A DNA stretch of 64,000 nt from Gordonia sediminis (lineage in GTDB: Bacteria > Actinomycetota > Actinomycetes > Mycobacteriales > Mycobacteriaceae). The notes beneath the pieces were generated by a model. The model worked only from the letters and a program-made list of their open reading frames with translations. It was not told the origin of the DNA and did not search any database. The DNA is taken from contig RZUM01000005.1 of the NCBI GenBank assembly GCA_004193205.1, forward strand, positions 62,001-126,000, written 5' to 3'. Of the stretch, positions 36,958-45,305 are shown in pieces. A program made the position numbers and the translations under genes. The first letter of the stretch is position 1, and the number at the start of each line of letters is the position of its first letter.

Positions 36958-38355
36958 CTAAACCTTGACGTCCAACTGCTCTGCATGCGCGCGTTGCACG
37001 GCGCTCACCGGATCGCCTCCCCGTCGACGCATCACGAACACCACCCCCACCGCACACGCCAGCGAGATCACGAGCACCAGATTGGTGTAGTTGTAGAGGC
37101 GCTGAGCGCCGATCTCCGTCACGAGGTACACGCTGATGAGAGGCGCAATGATCGCCCCGAGTCGACCCACCCCCAGCATGGCGCCATACCCTTTCGCTCG
37201 GGCCAGCGGTGGATAGGCGAGCGGTACCAACGCACTGTACGACGAGATCCCGCCGAAGATGCCGACTCCGAGGGCGACGGCGAAGACATACAGCCACACC
37301 GTGGGCGCATGGCCGGGAGCGGGGAACGCGTTGGCGAAGCCCAGCATCGCGACGACGGCGATGCTGCAGAACACCCACGTCAGCCGGACGGCGTTGACGA
37401 CCAGACCGAGAGTCGCCAGCGTGATCGCGCCGATCAGGCAGCCCAGCGACAGCCACAGCCCCACATTCTGGCCGGTATGACGGGCTGCCGACGTTGCCGA
37501 GGCGAGCGCTTCTTTGCTCAGGTTGGCGTCGAATCCCGCCGCAATCGCGGTCTTCACGAAGTCCGGGGTGAGGCCGGCGGCGAAGTTGAACACACCGGAG
37601 ACCGTCATATAGCCGACGCACAACAGCAGGGTGATCGCCAGCAGTTTCTTACTCAGGAGCGACGGGGCCTTCTCCGACGCGGCCAGCTCCGGGCCCGCCG
37701 CAGACTCGAATCGCCGCTCGGCGGCCTTCACCGACTCCGGCAGACCCACGAATGCCGCGACGAACGCCACCGCGGCCAATCCGGCACCGAGGAAGAACAG
37801 GGCCTTCCAGTTCGAGCCGAACGCGGAAGTGATCGCATTGGTGCTCAACGCCGCCAATACGCTGCCCAGCGGATAGCCGATCATCACCAAGCCGGTAGCG
37901 AGGTTGCGATACTTTGGTGCAGTCGATTCCTGGGCGGCCACCACGATGACGACGCTGATCATGCCGATGCCGACTCCGGTGATGAAGCGGGCGCCCATCA
38001 TGAACTCGGCGTTGGGGGACAGTGCCGACAGGACGAGGCCGACGCAGTTGACGACGATGCCGACCAGGGCGATCAGCCGTCGGCCGTAGCGATCGGCCAA
38101 GCGCGCGAGACCGATGGCGCCGACGGCCATGCCGACCAATGCGAAACTGACGATGTAGCCCTTCTCGGTCGTCGACGCGAAGTTCAGCGGATCACCCGGA
38201 TCATTCGAGTTGGTGGGCAGGTTCGGCAGCACGAAGCTGATGATCAACAGGTCGAATCCGTCGACCAGGTTCAGGAACATACACAGCACGGCGACACCGA
38301 GGCCGCGCCGGCCTACGTCGGTTGTTCCGGGTGGAGAAAATGCGCTCGCATTCAT
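36958..38355 (-). CDS. MFS transporter, aromatic-acid:H+ symporter (AAHS) type
   Basis: Start at ATG 38355 (AAAGG upstream); 465 residues, about 12 membrane segments. The AAHS mark NLVDGFDLLIISFVLP lies in segment 1 and the loop 2-3 signature is GLARLADRYGRR. A second half begins after the central charged loop (VKAAERRFESAAGPELA). AAHS members import benzoate, 4-hydroxybenzoate, protocatechuate and similar acids, so it supplies substrates for one of the neighbouring catabolic islands. It is convergent with the XRE regulator. The 424-base region upstream carries a palindrome at 38491. Confidence 0.87.
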   Translation of the reverse strand: MNASAFSPPGTTDVGRRGLGVAVLCMFLNLVDGFDLLIISFVLPNLPTNSNDPGDPLNFASTTEKGYIVSFALVGMAVGAIGLARLADRYGRRLIALVGIVVNCVGLVLSALSPNAEFMMGARFITGVGIGMISVVIVVAAQESTAPKYRNLATGLVMIGYPLGSVLAALSTNAITSAFGSNWKALFFLGAGLAAVAFVAAFVGLPESVKAAERRFESAAGPELAASEKAPSLLSKKLLAITLLLCVGYMTVSGVFNFAAGLTPDFVKTAIAAGFDANLSKEALASATSAARHTGQNVGLWLSLGCLIGAITLATLGLVVNAVRLTWVFCSIAVVAMLGFANAFPAPGHAPTVWLYVFAVALGVGIFGGISSYSALVPLAYPPLARAKGYGAMLGVGRLGAIIAPLISVYLVTEIGAQRLYNYTNLVLVISLACAVGVVFVMRRRGGDPVSAVQRAHAEQLDVKV

Positions 38356-38490
38356 GGGGGGCTTACCTTTCGTCAAGGTCGACGAAATCGCATTCCTACA
38401 AGGAGTTTTCGCCGATCCCACTGAGAGTGACACGCCCCTGACGGCCTAACAAGGGGTCACTGGCACCCCGCACGCGACCCAACGAAGAAT

Positions 38491-38511
38491 CTTTCTCGCT
38501 GATCGAGAAAG
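38491..38511. promoter_or_regulatory. Inverted repeat upstream of the MFS transporter
   Basis: CTTTCTCG (38491-38498), CTGAT, CGAGAAAG (38504-38511): a perfect 8-bp-armed repeat 136 bases upstream of the transporter start. It fits a regulator site, for instance for an IclR, TetR or XRE protein; it could also be a leftover transcript end. Unassigned. Confidence 0.42.
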
Positions 38512-38548
38512 TACCAGGCCAACGTGGACCACGAAGAGTTGCCCCTTA

Positions 38549-38598
38549 CGCTGGTCGAGTAAGGCTCCGAGCGCAGGCGAGGTGCCGCATCGAGGCCA
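38549..38598. repeat. Single palindromic repeat copy (unit E)
   Basis: Begins CGCTGGTCGAGTAAGG and ends GCATCGAGGCCACT, matching the ends of the repeats at 22.0 and 56.1 kb with a few changes (GTAT to GCAT, GAGACC to GAGGCC). It lies 50 bases from the start of the IS-remnant region and is the most diverged copy. Confidence 0.7.
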
Positions 38599-38789
38599 CT
38601 CCCTTTGTCGTACAGGTGATCTCGCTACACTAGTCGCAAGCTGCTGGCTTAGCCTCGATCCACCGATCGGCTTCTGAGCGTGCGGTGAATCCTATTGGGT
38701 TCGTTCGGCCAGATTGGGGGGTATGAGTGAGTCGCCGATCTCTGATTTCGGTGTGTTTCACCGGGTTTCGTGTTCGGGGCTAGATCAGG

Positions 38790-39293
38790 GTCCACCTGAT
38801 GGTGGGGGTCGTGGCTTTGGCCACGCCGAATCTGCGCGCAGCAGCAACGGTCCCGACGCACCGGCCGAACGCAGCCGGGCAAGGGTCGCCAGGGTATCGG
38901 CGATCAACCGGTCGGCTCCCCGTGCGGAATTGCACGACCCTGTGCGCAGGCATTGGGCGGCGATGGCATCGAGCTGGCGGAAATGCCCGAACCGAAACTC
39001 TCGCGGGAATGATCACAGCGTCGACGGGGCATGTCGACGGGGCATGCGGGCGATCGAACACCCGGCCCATCGCCCCGTGCCGCAGCACCGCCATGTCAAC
39101 GATGCTGTCCGCGCCCGCGACCAGCGAGAACACCTTCCGATCAGGATTGGCGCCCTTGTCGGTCGGCACCGTCAGATGCTCGCGAGTCAACTCCGAGAGC
39201 TCGCTACGCCCGGCCAGCGCTATCACTGGCACCAGCCCCGCCGCACCGAGGAGATTCGGATCATCATCGATCGACGTCGCTTCGTCGGCACGA
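38790..39293 (-). mobile_element. Decayed IS1380-type transposase remnant
   Basis: Reading the minus strand from about 39293: DDDPNLLGAAGLVPVIALA, SELSELTREHLTVPTDKGAN, VFSLVAGADSIVDMAVLRHG and GRVFDRPHAPST match the N-terminal third of actinobacterial IS1380-family DDE transposases (usual form VAGMVAGADSIDDM, so four residues are missing). After APST a 13-bp tandem duplication shifts the frame; removing it gives ST-L-stop-SFPREFRFGHFRQLDAIAA, which aligns with the family but contains a stop. Then about 60 residues are missing and SARGADRLIADTLATLARL and LLLRADSAW follow. Nothing catalytic survives. The remnant touches the 3' end of the SDR gene, so insertion or deletion shaped that end. Confidence 0.72.
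39020..39045. repeat. 13-bp tandem duplication in the transposase remnant
   Basis: GTCGACGGGGCAT occurs twice head to tail (39020-39032 and 39033-39045). It accounts exactly for a frameshift in the IS1380-type reading frame. It is not a target-site duplication, since the copies are adjacent and internal. Confidence 0.85.
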
Positions 39294-39295
39294 TG

Positions 39296-40021
39296 TCAGA
39301 GAATGAGATCTCCGCCGTTGATATCGACGGTTGCACCGGTGATGTAGTCGGACTGGCGCGACAGGAGGAACATGACGAGGTCGGCGATGTTTGCCGGAGT
39401 TCCGATTCGTCGTAGCGGAGTCTGCTGTCTGAACTCCTCGACGCGGGCTTCCTCGACTGAGCCCGACAGCATGGGGGTGTTCACGAGGCCGGGTGCTATC
39501 GCATTGACGTAGACGTTGTGGGGCGCGACTTCGAGTGCGACTTGCCGAGTCAGACCGAGGATCGCAGCCTTGGATGCCGAGTAGTGCGCCCCGGCGAAGT
39601 TCGCCAATGTCCGACCCGCGCGTGACGAGACATTGACGATCTTGCCGAACTCGCGTTCCTTCATCCCCGGCAGCACCTCGCGAATCCAATGGAAGGCGCC
39701 ATTGACGTTCACGCCGAAAAGGAGGTTCCATTCGACGTCGGAGATTGTCTCGACGGGCCGCGTAGTGCTGACCACTCCTGCAGCGTTCACCAAAAAGTCC
39801 ACGCGACCAGCATCTTTGATGATGCTCGACGCCACCTCACGGACCTCCGCGGGATTGGCGATATCGCACTGAACCACAGCCTGCACGGCGTCCGGTCGGG
39901 TGTCGAGGTCGATTCCGACCACCGTCGCTCCCGCAGCACCCAGTCGCGCGCAGACCTCCTGTCCCATACCACCGGTGGCGCCGGTGACCACCGCAACTTT
40001 GCCGTCGAAGCCCACATCCAT
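39296..40021 (-). CDS. Short-chain dehydrogenase/reductase
   Basis: Start at ATG 40021 after GAGAGGAG; 241 residues. A classical SDR with VVTGATGGMGQEV, DFLVNAAGVV, the catalytic serine in NVSSRAGRT, the YSASK pair near residue 153 and an ending GATVDINGGDLIL. Probably NAD(P)-dependent alcohol/3-hydroxyacyl oxidation. Its stop codon directly abuts the transposase remnant and its upstream side carries an acyl-CoA dehydrogenase remnant, so this intact gene is an island between two scars. Regulation could be shared with the GntR gene through the site at 40254. Confidence 0.88.
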   Translation of the reverse strand: MDVGFDGKVAVVTGATGGMGQEVCARLGAAGATVVGIDLDTRPDAVQAVVQCDIANPAEVREVASSIIKDAGRVDFLVNAAGVVSTTRPVETISDVEWNLLFGVNVNGAFHWIREVLPGMKEREFGKIVNVSSRAGRTLANFAGAHYSASKAAILGLTRQVALEVAPHNVYVNAIAPGLVNTPMLSGSVEEARVEEFRQQTPLRRIGTPANIADLVMFLLSRQSDYITGATVDINGGDLIL

Positions 40022-40038
40022 CTGGATCTCCTCTCATT

Positions 40039-40190
40039 TCAAACCACTGGTGTCGGGATGAACACGTTCTGCCCGTGGATGATCCAGCCGCCTTGTCGAG
40101 GCCGGATGCCCTCGACAGCTTGCCCGCCGCGAGCTTTGGCAGGTACTTACGCTCCGACTCTTCCGAGCCATACCGGACGATTCCTGGACA
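40039..40190 (-). pseudogene. Acyl-CoA dehydrogenase remnant
   Basis: On the minus strand: GIVRYGSEESERKYLPKLAAGK, and after a deletion and a frame change GWIIHGQNVFIPTPVV-stop (40039). These correspond to the segments IVRYGSEEMKKKYLPKLASGE and GGWVINGQKVFI of the intact acyl-CoA dehydrogenase at 52362-53537, in the same order but with the intervening 40 or so residues lost. Only about 50 codons remain. The fragment lies in the 346-base gap between the SDR and the GntR gene and suggests that an orthologous catabolic operon once stood here. Confidence 0.7.
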
Positions 40191-40253
40191 GTTCGGCTCT
40201 CTCGGTCCTTCCGCCGCCGGCCGGCGAGAGCGAAGCTTCCCATGTGAGCTACT

Positions 40254-40270
40254 GCACAATATACTATCCA
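40254..40270 (-). promoter_or_regulatory. 17-bp shared motif, site 1 (GntR promoter)
   Basis: Read on the minus strand: TGGATAGTATATTGTGC. It is 98 bases upstream of the GntR start at 40368. Sites at 41134, 56020 and 58419 match it at 14, 15 and 13 of 17 positions. A related GCATAATGTATGGA lies closer to the gene at 40331-40344. Confidence 0.6.
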
Positions 40271-40367
40271 TTGGCCAGTGAGGCCAGGGATATCCACGGC
40301 CCGCCAGCCGTCTGAAGACAGCCTCATGAGGCATAATGTATGGAACTTCATGCTGAAAGGACCGGTT

Positions 40368-41087
40368 GTGACGACGCAATCTCTCTCCGCAGGTTCACTG
40401 CCGCGGGTCGGTACTCCCAAGCAGCAGCTGTCCGAGGATGTGGCCGGTTATGTTCGTGAACTGATCATCTCCGGTCGCGTGAAGCCGGGCGACTTCTTGC
40501 GCACCGAACCGATCGCCGAGGCGGTCGGGGTCAGCAACACACCGGTGCGCGAGGGGCTGTTGTTGCTCAGCGGCGAGGGATTCGTCGAACTGGTACCCCG
40601 ACGCGGATTCGTCGTCGCCGCGTTCAGCCGCCAGGATGTCCGCGACATCTTCTGGGCGCAGGCCGACCTGGCCGCCGAACTCTGCGGCCGCGCCGCCAAG
40701 CAGATCAGTGCCGCACAGCTGGATCATCTCGAAGAGGTCATGCTCAAGCACCAGGAGGCGGTGCGGAGCAAGGCCGACTCGGACACCATCGTCTCCCTCG
40801 GCCACGAGTTCCACCGGACCATCAACCTGGCCGCAAACTCGCGCCGATTGGCGCTGATGCTGCGCAGCATCGTCAAGCAGTTGCCGAACCGCTTCTACAA
40901 CGAGATCGAGGGCCACAGCGACGATACGATGCACGCGCATCCCGAGATCCTCGACGCGATGCGGAATCGCCGCAGCAAGGCTGCGGCCAACCTCATGCGC
41001 GACCACATCATGTCCGGCGCCGACGAACTCGTCGCGATGCTCGAGAAGCAAGGTGTCTGGGCCGACGACGTGGAGTCGACCGCCTGA
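40368..41087 (+). CDS. GntR-family regulator, FCD subfamily
   Basis: I take the GTG at 40368, with GAAAGGA seven bases upstream; 239 residues. GntR helix-turn-helix: VRELIISGRVKPGDFLRTEP, SNTPVREGLLLLSGEG, VPRRGFVV. FCD domain: LGHEFHRTINLAANSRRL and HPEILDAMRNR with the conserved histidines. Close in build to the GntR at 19977 (both read VPRRG-FVA/FVV and FHR-IN-AA-SRRL). Its promoter and three other places carry the 17-bp motif, so it is the best candidate for the factor that binds it and for control of both the 41-44 kb and the 52-58 kb gene sets. Confidence 0.88.
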   Translation: MTTQSLSAGSLPRVGTPKQQLSEDVAGYVRELIISGRVKPGDFLRTEPIAEAVGVSNTPVREGLLLLSGEGFVELVPRRGFVVAAFSRQDVRDIFWAQADLAAELCGRAAKQISAAQLDHLEEVMLKHQEAVRSKADSDTIVSLGHEFHRTINLAANSRRLALMLRSIVKQLPNRFYNEIEGHSDDTMHAHPEILDAMRNRRSKAAANLMRDHIMSGADELVAMLEKQGVWADDVESTA

Positions 41088-41133
41088 CCTGACGAAGCGT
41101 CATCCCCGTCCGCGTTCAAAACCGCCGTTGCGA

Positions 41134-41150
41134 TGGATTAAATATTGTGC
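41134..41150 (+). promoter_or_regulatory. 17-bp shared motif, site 2 (esterase operon promoter)
   Basis: TGGATTAAATATTGTGC, 46 bases before the ATG of the esterase at 41197 and 46 bases after the GntR stop. Matches site 1 at 14 of 17 positions. Confidence 0.6.
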
Positions 41151-41196
41151 TTCAGTGGTGGGGTAATCGAGTTGGAGTTCACCACGAGGATCGACG

Positions 41197-42090
41197 ATGA
41201 CAACGCTCACCAGCTCCGGCATCGTCGGACACTCCGTGGGATTCACCACCGACCACTTCGTGTTCGACAGTCCCGCGGTCGGTGACAGCTTCTCCGTCGC
41301 CGTCACCGCACCTGCACGCCGACGTGGCGACCTCCCCGTCATCTACGCCGCCGATGCGCACACCAACGCCGCACCGACGACGGCCGCGGCCATGTCGCTC
41401 ATGGGTGATCGACTCCGCCCCGTCCAGCCATTCGTGCTCGTGACAATCGGCTACGCCGACAACGACTTCGCCGCGTCGCTGACTCGCCGCAACCGCGACT
41501 TCGTGCCACCCGATGAGCCGGTGCCGGCCGCTCTGGAACGCCATGTCCGGACGCCGTCGTATGTACAGGCACTCGGCGGGGCCGACGGCGTGGCCCGGTT
41601 CATGGAACAGGCCCGACACGGACGCGCGGATCGGTTTCTGGAGTTCCTCGAGCAGGAACTCCACCCAGAGATCGCGCACCGATTCGCGGTGAGCCCCCGA
41701 CAGACGGGGCTGTTCGGCCACTCATTCGGCGGCCTCTTCAGTCTGTACGCACTTACTTCGGGCAGCGCGCTGTTCGACACCTATTGCGCCGCAAGCCCGG
41801 CGTTGATCGCCGACGACACCACCATCACGCAGCGGTGGCGAGCCCTGGCCGCCGACCGGCCACTCGACCTCTACATCACGCTCAGCGAACTCGAGATGAC
41901 CGGACCCTACGAGCTCTATCGCATCCTCGCGTCCAACACCCTCCGATTCCTCGACGACGCAGCACGCAATCCCTCGCGGCACGTGCGACTCTCGAGTTCG
42001 GTCGTCCCGGACGAGACACACTATTCGACCGTGTACGAATCGTTTCGACGTTTCGTCCGATTCTGCTATCCCGAAAGGCCGGCGCCATGA
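41197..42090 (+). CDS. Alpha/beta-hydrolase esterase (Fes/IroE-like, COG2819 type)
   Basis: GAGGA precedes the ATG at 41197; 297 residues. The fold is that of enterochelin-esterase-like hydrolases: LPVIYAADAHTN, VLVTIGYADNDF, the nucleophile elbow TGLFGHSFGGLFSLYAL and the late histidine in PDETHYSTVYESF. No signal peptide is seen, so it acts in the cytosol. In this operon it probably cleaves an ester or thioester of the compound being degraded rather than a siderophore; there are no siderophore genes nearby. It is coupled by an ATGA overlap to the CoA ligase gene. Confidence 0.82.
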   Translation: MTTLTSSGIVGHSVGFTTDHFVFDSPAVGDSFSVAVTAPARRRGDLPVIYAADAHTNAAPTTAAAMSLMGDRLRPVQPFVLVTIGYADNDFAASLTRRNRDFVPPDEPVPAALERHVRTPSYVQALGGADGVARFMEQARHGRADRFLEFLEQELHPEIAHRFAVSPRQTGLFGHSFGGLFSLYALTSGSALFDTYCAASPALIADDTTITQRWRALAADRPLDLYITLSELEMTGPYELYRILASNTLRFLDDAARNPSRHVRLSSSVVPDETHYSTVYESFRRFVRFCYPERPAP

Positions 42091-43436
42091 AACCCTTCTC
42101 CGCAACGTGGTGGAGCGAGATCGAGGGCGCCTCGCCCGCCGACGCCGCGCAGATTCAGAACGCCCGACTCCGCGAGCAACTCGAGTATCTCAACGCGCAC
42201 AGCGACTTCTACCGGACCAAGTTCGCCGAGCACGGCGTCGACGCCGGGAAGGTCCGTACCGTCGAGGATCTCGCCGACCTGCCGTTCACCGAGAAGCAAG
42301 AGCTGCGCGACAGCCTTTCGGCCGCACCGCCATTGGGCTCACACGTCGCGGCCGACGCCACCGACATCGTGCAGATCCAGGCGTCGTCGGGCACGACCGG
42401 GAGCCCGAGTTACGTTGGCCTGACCCGCAGCGACATCACCACCTGGTCTGAACTCGGTGCCCGAGCGCTGTACGCCAACGGCTTTCGCCCCGGCGACCGC
42501 CTGTTGCACGCATTCGGCATGAGCAAGGGATTCGTCGGCGGTCTGCCCGTCATCCAGATCCTGCAGTACATGGGCATCGTCGACATCCCGATCGGCGCCG
42601 AGGCCGGCACCGATCGGCTCCTGCGGGTGCAGGCGGATCAACGTCCGAATGCCATGATCGGCACCCCCAACTTCCTGATCCACCTCGCCGAGCAGGCCCC
42701 GACCGTCGTCGGCCACGCGGCCGATCAGTTGGGCGTGCGGGCGATCAGCGTCGGCGGTGAACCCGGTGGCGGTCTGCCCGCGGTGCGTGACCGCATCGAG
42801 GTTCTGTGGGGCGCCACATCGCGAGAGATGCTGGGCGGCACCGACATCGGATGTACCTACTGGGGCGAGTGCGAGGTCGGCAACGGCATGCACTTCCTGT
42901 CACCGGACCTCATGGTGGCCGAGCTGATCAACCCGGACACCGGTGAGGTTCTCGCACCGGTCGAGGGCGCGACGGGCGAGTTGGTCTACACCGCCCTGCA
43001 ACGCCAGGCATCTCCGTTGCTGCGTTTCCGCACCCGCGACCACGTGGTCGTTACCGGAACCGAATGCCCCTGCGGTCGAACCGGTTACACCGTCCGCTGC
43101 GTCGGCCGCACCGACGACATGCTCATCGTCCGCGGCATCAACCTGTTCCCCTCCGCGGTCAAGGAACTCATCGTCGAGATGCGTCCGGAGACGACCGGCG
43201 AGATGCGGATTCGCGCCGATTTCGAGGGCCACTCCACGCAGCGCCCGCTACGTGTGGTCGTCGAGTATGCCGATGGGATCGACGACGCCGGCCAGGCGGA
43301 ACTCAAGCAGACGATCGAGTCTCGTGTCCGTTCGGCCCTGAACGTCAAGACCATTGTGGACCTCGTGCCCGACGGCACCCTGCAGCGTCCGGATCATGTG
43401 AAGGTGGCGCTGGTCGAGCGGGTGGCTTCGCAGTAG
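42087..43436 (+). CDS. Phenylacetate-CoA ligase-like AMP-binding enzyme
   Basis: 449 residues, the PaaK size. Motifs: LPFTEKQELRDS in the N-terminal region, QIQASSGTTGSPSYVGLT (phosphate loop), SVGGEPGG, ATSREMLGGTDIG (A5 region), LLRFRTRDHVVV, CPCGRT and GRTDDMLIVRGINLFPSAV near the C-terminus, all typical of PaaK-like ligases of aryl and heterocyclic acids. It should activate an aromatic or cyclic carboxylic acid to its CoA ester. The ATG overlaps the esterase stop, so the two act in sequence: ester opened, acid activated. Confidence 0.87.
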   Translation: MKPFSATWWSEIEGASPADAAQIQNARLREQLEYLNAHSDFYRTKFAEHGVDAGKVRTVEDLADLPFTEKQELRDSLSAAPPLGSHVAADATDIVQIQASSGTTGSPSYVGLTRSDITTWSELGARALYANGFRPGDRLLHAFGMSKGFVGGLPVIQILQYMGIVDIPIGAEAGTDRLLRVQADQRPNAMIGTPNFLIHLAEQAPTVVGHAADQLGVRAISVGGEPGGGLPAVRDRIEVLWGATSREMLGGTDIGCTYWGECEVGNGMHFLSPDLMVAELINPDTGEVLAPVEGATGELVYTALQRQASPLLRFRTRDHVVVTGTECPCGRTGYTVRCVGRTDDMLIVRGINLFPSAVKELIVEMRPETTGEMRIRADFEGHSTQRPLRVVVEYADGIDDAGQAELKQTIESRVRSALNVKTIVDLVPDGTLQRPDHVKVALVERVASQ

Positions 43437-43554
43437 ACGATTGCCCGACAGCCGCACTCGCGACAGCATACCGACGACGAGCGTATCCGGCTACTGCCGA
43501 TACCCCTGTAGACAGCACCTGCCTCGCATCCTCGGTGAGTGGTTGAGTGGAGGC

Positions 43555-44493
43555 ATGCCAGTAACCCTCGAACACAAGAACTTTCGCTCACCCGGTATGG
43601 CGTGGGACATCGCCGGTGACCTCTATCTGCCGAGCGACTTCGACAGCTCCGGGTCGTATCCGGCCATTGTCAGCGTCCATCCGATCGGCAGCTGCAAAGA
43701 GCAGACGTCAGGCAACATCTACGGACAAGCCCTCTCCGAGAGCGGATACGTAGTACTCGCTTTCGACGCGAGCCACCAGGGACAGAGCGGCGGCGAACCC
43801 CGCCTCGTCGAGGATCCGACTCAGCGTGTCGAGGACATCCGCGTGGCGATCGATCATCTCGTCACGCTGCCGTTCGTCGACGACGAGCGCATCGGTGTGC
43901 TCGGCGTGTGCGGCGGAGGCGGCTACTCGATCAGTGCGACCATGACCGACCGTCGGATCAAGGCCGTCACCAGCATCACCGGCGTCAACTTCGGGCGACT
44001 GTCCCGCGAGTCCTTCAGCGGCTACGACCCGATAGGCGCCATGGAAGCGATGGGCCGGCAACGCACCGCCGAGGCCCGCGGTGAGCAAGCGCGCATCGAC
44101 GATCTCCTGCCGGACTCCGTCGATGCCGCAAAAGCCGACGGAATCAACGATATCGACGTTCTCGAGGCGACCGACTACTACAAGACAACACGCGGCCAAG
44201 AGCCCGGCGGAGCGACCACCGCCGCTTTCTCGCGACGACCCGCCGCCATGAGCTGGGACGCTTTCAGCCACGCCGAGCAGTTGCTGACCCAGCCTCTCCT
44301 CGTCGTGATCGGAGACAAGCCAGGCGGATTCGGCGCCTATCGCGATGGTCAGGAGATCTACGGGCGAGCCGCGTCGCCGTGCAAGGAGCTGCTGGTGTTG
44401 GCCGGCGTCTCCCACTACGAGCTCTACGATCAGCCGGAGCCGACAAAGCAGGCAATCGAAAAGGCCGTCGAGTTCTTCGGAGCACACCTGTGA
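43555..44493 (+). CDS. Alpha/beta-hydrolase with cysteine nucleophile elbow (DLH-like)
   Basis: GTGGAGG precedes the ATG at 43555; 312 residues. SVHPIGSCKEQT is the oxyanion strand, FDASHQGQSGG follows, and the elbow reads GVLGVCGGGGYS, so the nucleophile would be a cysteine as in dienelactone hydrolases; the histidine lies in GVSHYELYDQ. No membrane or signal sequence. It could hydrolyse an enol-lactone from ring cleavage. It is followed by an SDR gene with a GTGA overlap. The 118-base gap before it holds nothing I can name. Confidence 0.83.
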   Translation: MPVTLEHKNFRSPGMAWDIAGDLYLPSDFDSSGSYPAIVSVHPIGSCKEQTSGNIYGQALSESGYVVLAFDASHQGQSGGEPRLVEDPTQRVEDIRVAIDHLVTLPFVDDERIGVLGVCGGGGYSISATMTDRRIKAVTSITGVNFGRLSRESFSGYDPIGAMEAMGRQRTAEARGEQARIDDLLPDSVDAAKADGINDIDVLEATDYYKTTRGQEPGGATTAAFSRRPAAMSWDAFSHAEQLLTQPLLVVIGDKPGGFGAYRDGQEIYGRAASPCKELLVLAGVSHYELYDQPEPTKQAIEKAVEFFGAHL

Positions 44494-45305
44494 TCACGTC
44501 CGGGACCGTTCTCATCACCGGCGCATCGTCTGGATTCGGCGCGGCGCTCGTCGACGCGTTTGCCGACGCCGACTGGACCGTGGCCGCAACCATGCGGACA
44601 CCGGCGAAGGCGCCGGCACGCTTCGCCGACATGGACAACGTCACGGTCTATCGCCTCGATGTCACCGACGACGAGGCGGTGACATCGACGGTCAGGCAAA
44701 TCGAGGACGCTCATGGTCCGATCACCGTGCTGCTGAATGTCGCCGGTTACGTCGTGCAGGGCACCCTCGAAGAACTCGGGCTCGATCAGCTCCGTGCCCA
44801 GCTCGAGACCAACGTCGTGGGTCTGGCGTCGGTGATCAAGGCCGTGCTCCCTCAGATGCGCCGCGCACGCCACGGACACATCATCAACTTCTCCTCAGGC
44901 GGAGGGCTGATTGGGGTGCCCCGCCTCGACGTGTACGTCGCCTCGAAATTCGCGGTCGAGGGCCTCAGCGAAGCACTGTCTCGGGATCTCGCCCATCTCG
45001 GCGTCCAGGTGACCATCGTCGAACCCGGTGTCTTCCAAACCGGACTGGGCGGCTCAGCCGTCGGCCCCGAGAGCCCGATCGCCGACTACGACGCCGCGTC
45101 CGCACTGTTGCCGGATCTCTACGACTGGAGGCCCGGCAACCTCGACGCGGCCGCCGCCTCCATCGAGGCGATCGCCGACCGGCCCGATGCGCCACTGCGC
45201 CTGTATGTCGGCCACGGCCTGGACGACGTGCAGCGGCATTACCGGCAACGTCTTGACGAGTGGGACCAGACCGCGCCGATCACCGCCACGACGCTCAGCG
45301 GGTAG
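44490..45305 (+). CDS. Short-chain dehydrogenase/reductase
   Basis: GTG start at 44490 overlapping the hydrolase stop; 271 residues. TVLITGASSGFGAALVDAFA is the cofactor loop, LLNVAGYVVQG the NAG-like motif, NFSSGGGLIG the serine region and YVASK the catalytic pair. The build resembles the 'atypical' group of retinol-dehydrogenase-like SDRs with a long C-terminal extension. Its 3' end overlaps the convergent cupin gene by 11 bases. Substrate unknown, presumably an intermediate of the 41-47 kb pathway. Confidence 0.86.
   Translation: MITSGTVLITGASSGFGAALVDAFADADWTVAATMRTPAKAPARFADMDNVTVYRLDVTDDEAVTSTVRQIEDAHGPITVLLNVAGYVVQGTLEELGLDQLRAQLETNVVGLASVIKAVLPQMRRARHGHIINFSSGGGLIGVPRLDVYVASKFAVEGLSEALSRDLAHLGVQVTIVEPGVFQTGLGGSAVGPESPIADYDAASALLPDLYDWRPGNLDAAAASIEAIADRPDAPLRLYVGHGLDDVQRHYRQRLDEWDQTAPITATTLSG

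Larger units (their letters stand above)
38356..38779. other. 424-base region without an intact gene
   Basis: This stretch contains the upstream region of the MFS gene, an 8-bp-armed inverted repeat at 38491-38511, one copy of the palindromic repeat (38549-38598), and from about 38640 onward sequence leading into the IS1380-type remnant. I see no start-and-domain supported ORF; short minus-strand frames here show no family features. Confidence 0.6.

Noticed and set aside
36949-38424. 491-codon plus-strand open frame rich in His, Gln and Arg
   Set aside because: It mirrors the MFS transporter, whose membrane segments and AAHS motifs are clear; the plus-strand frame has no recognisable domain.
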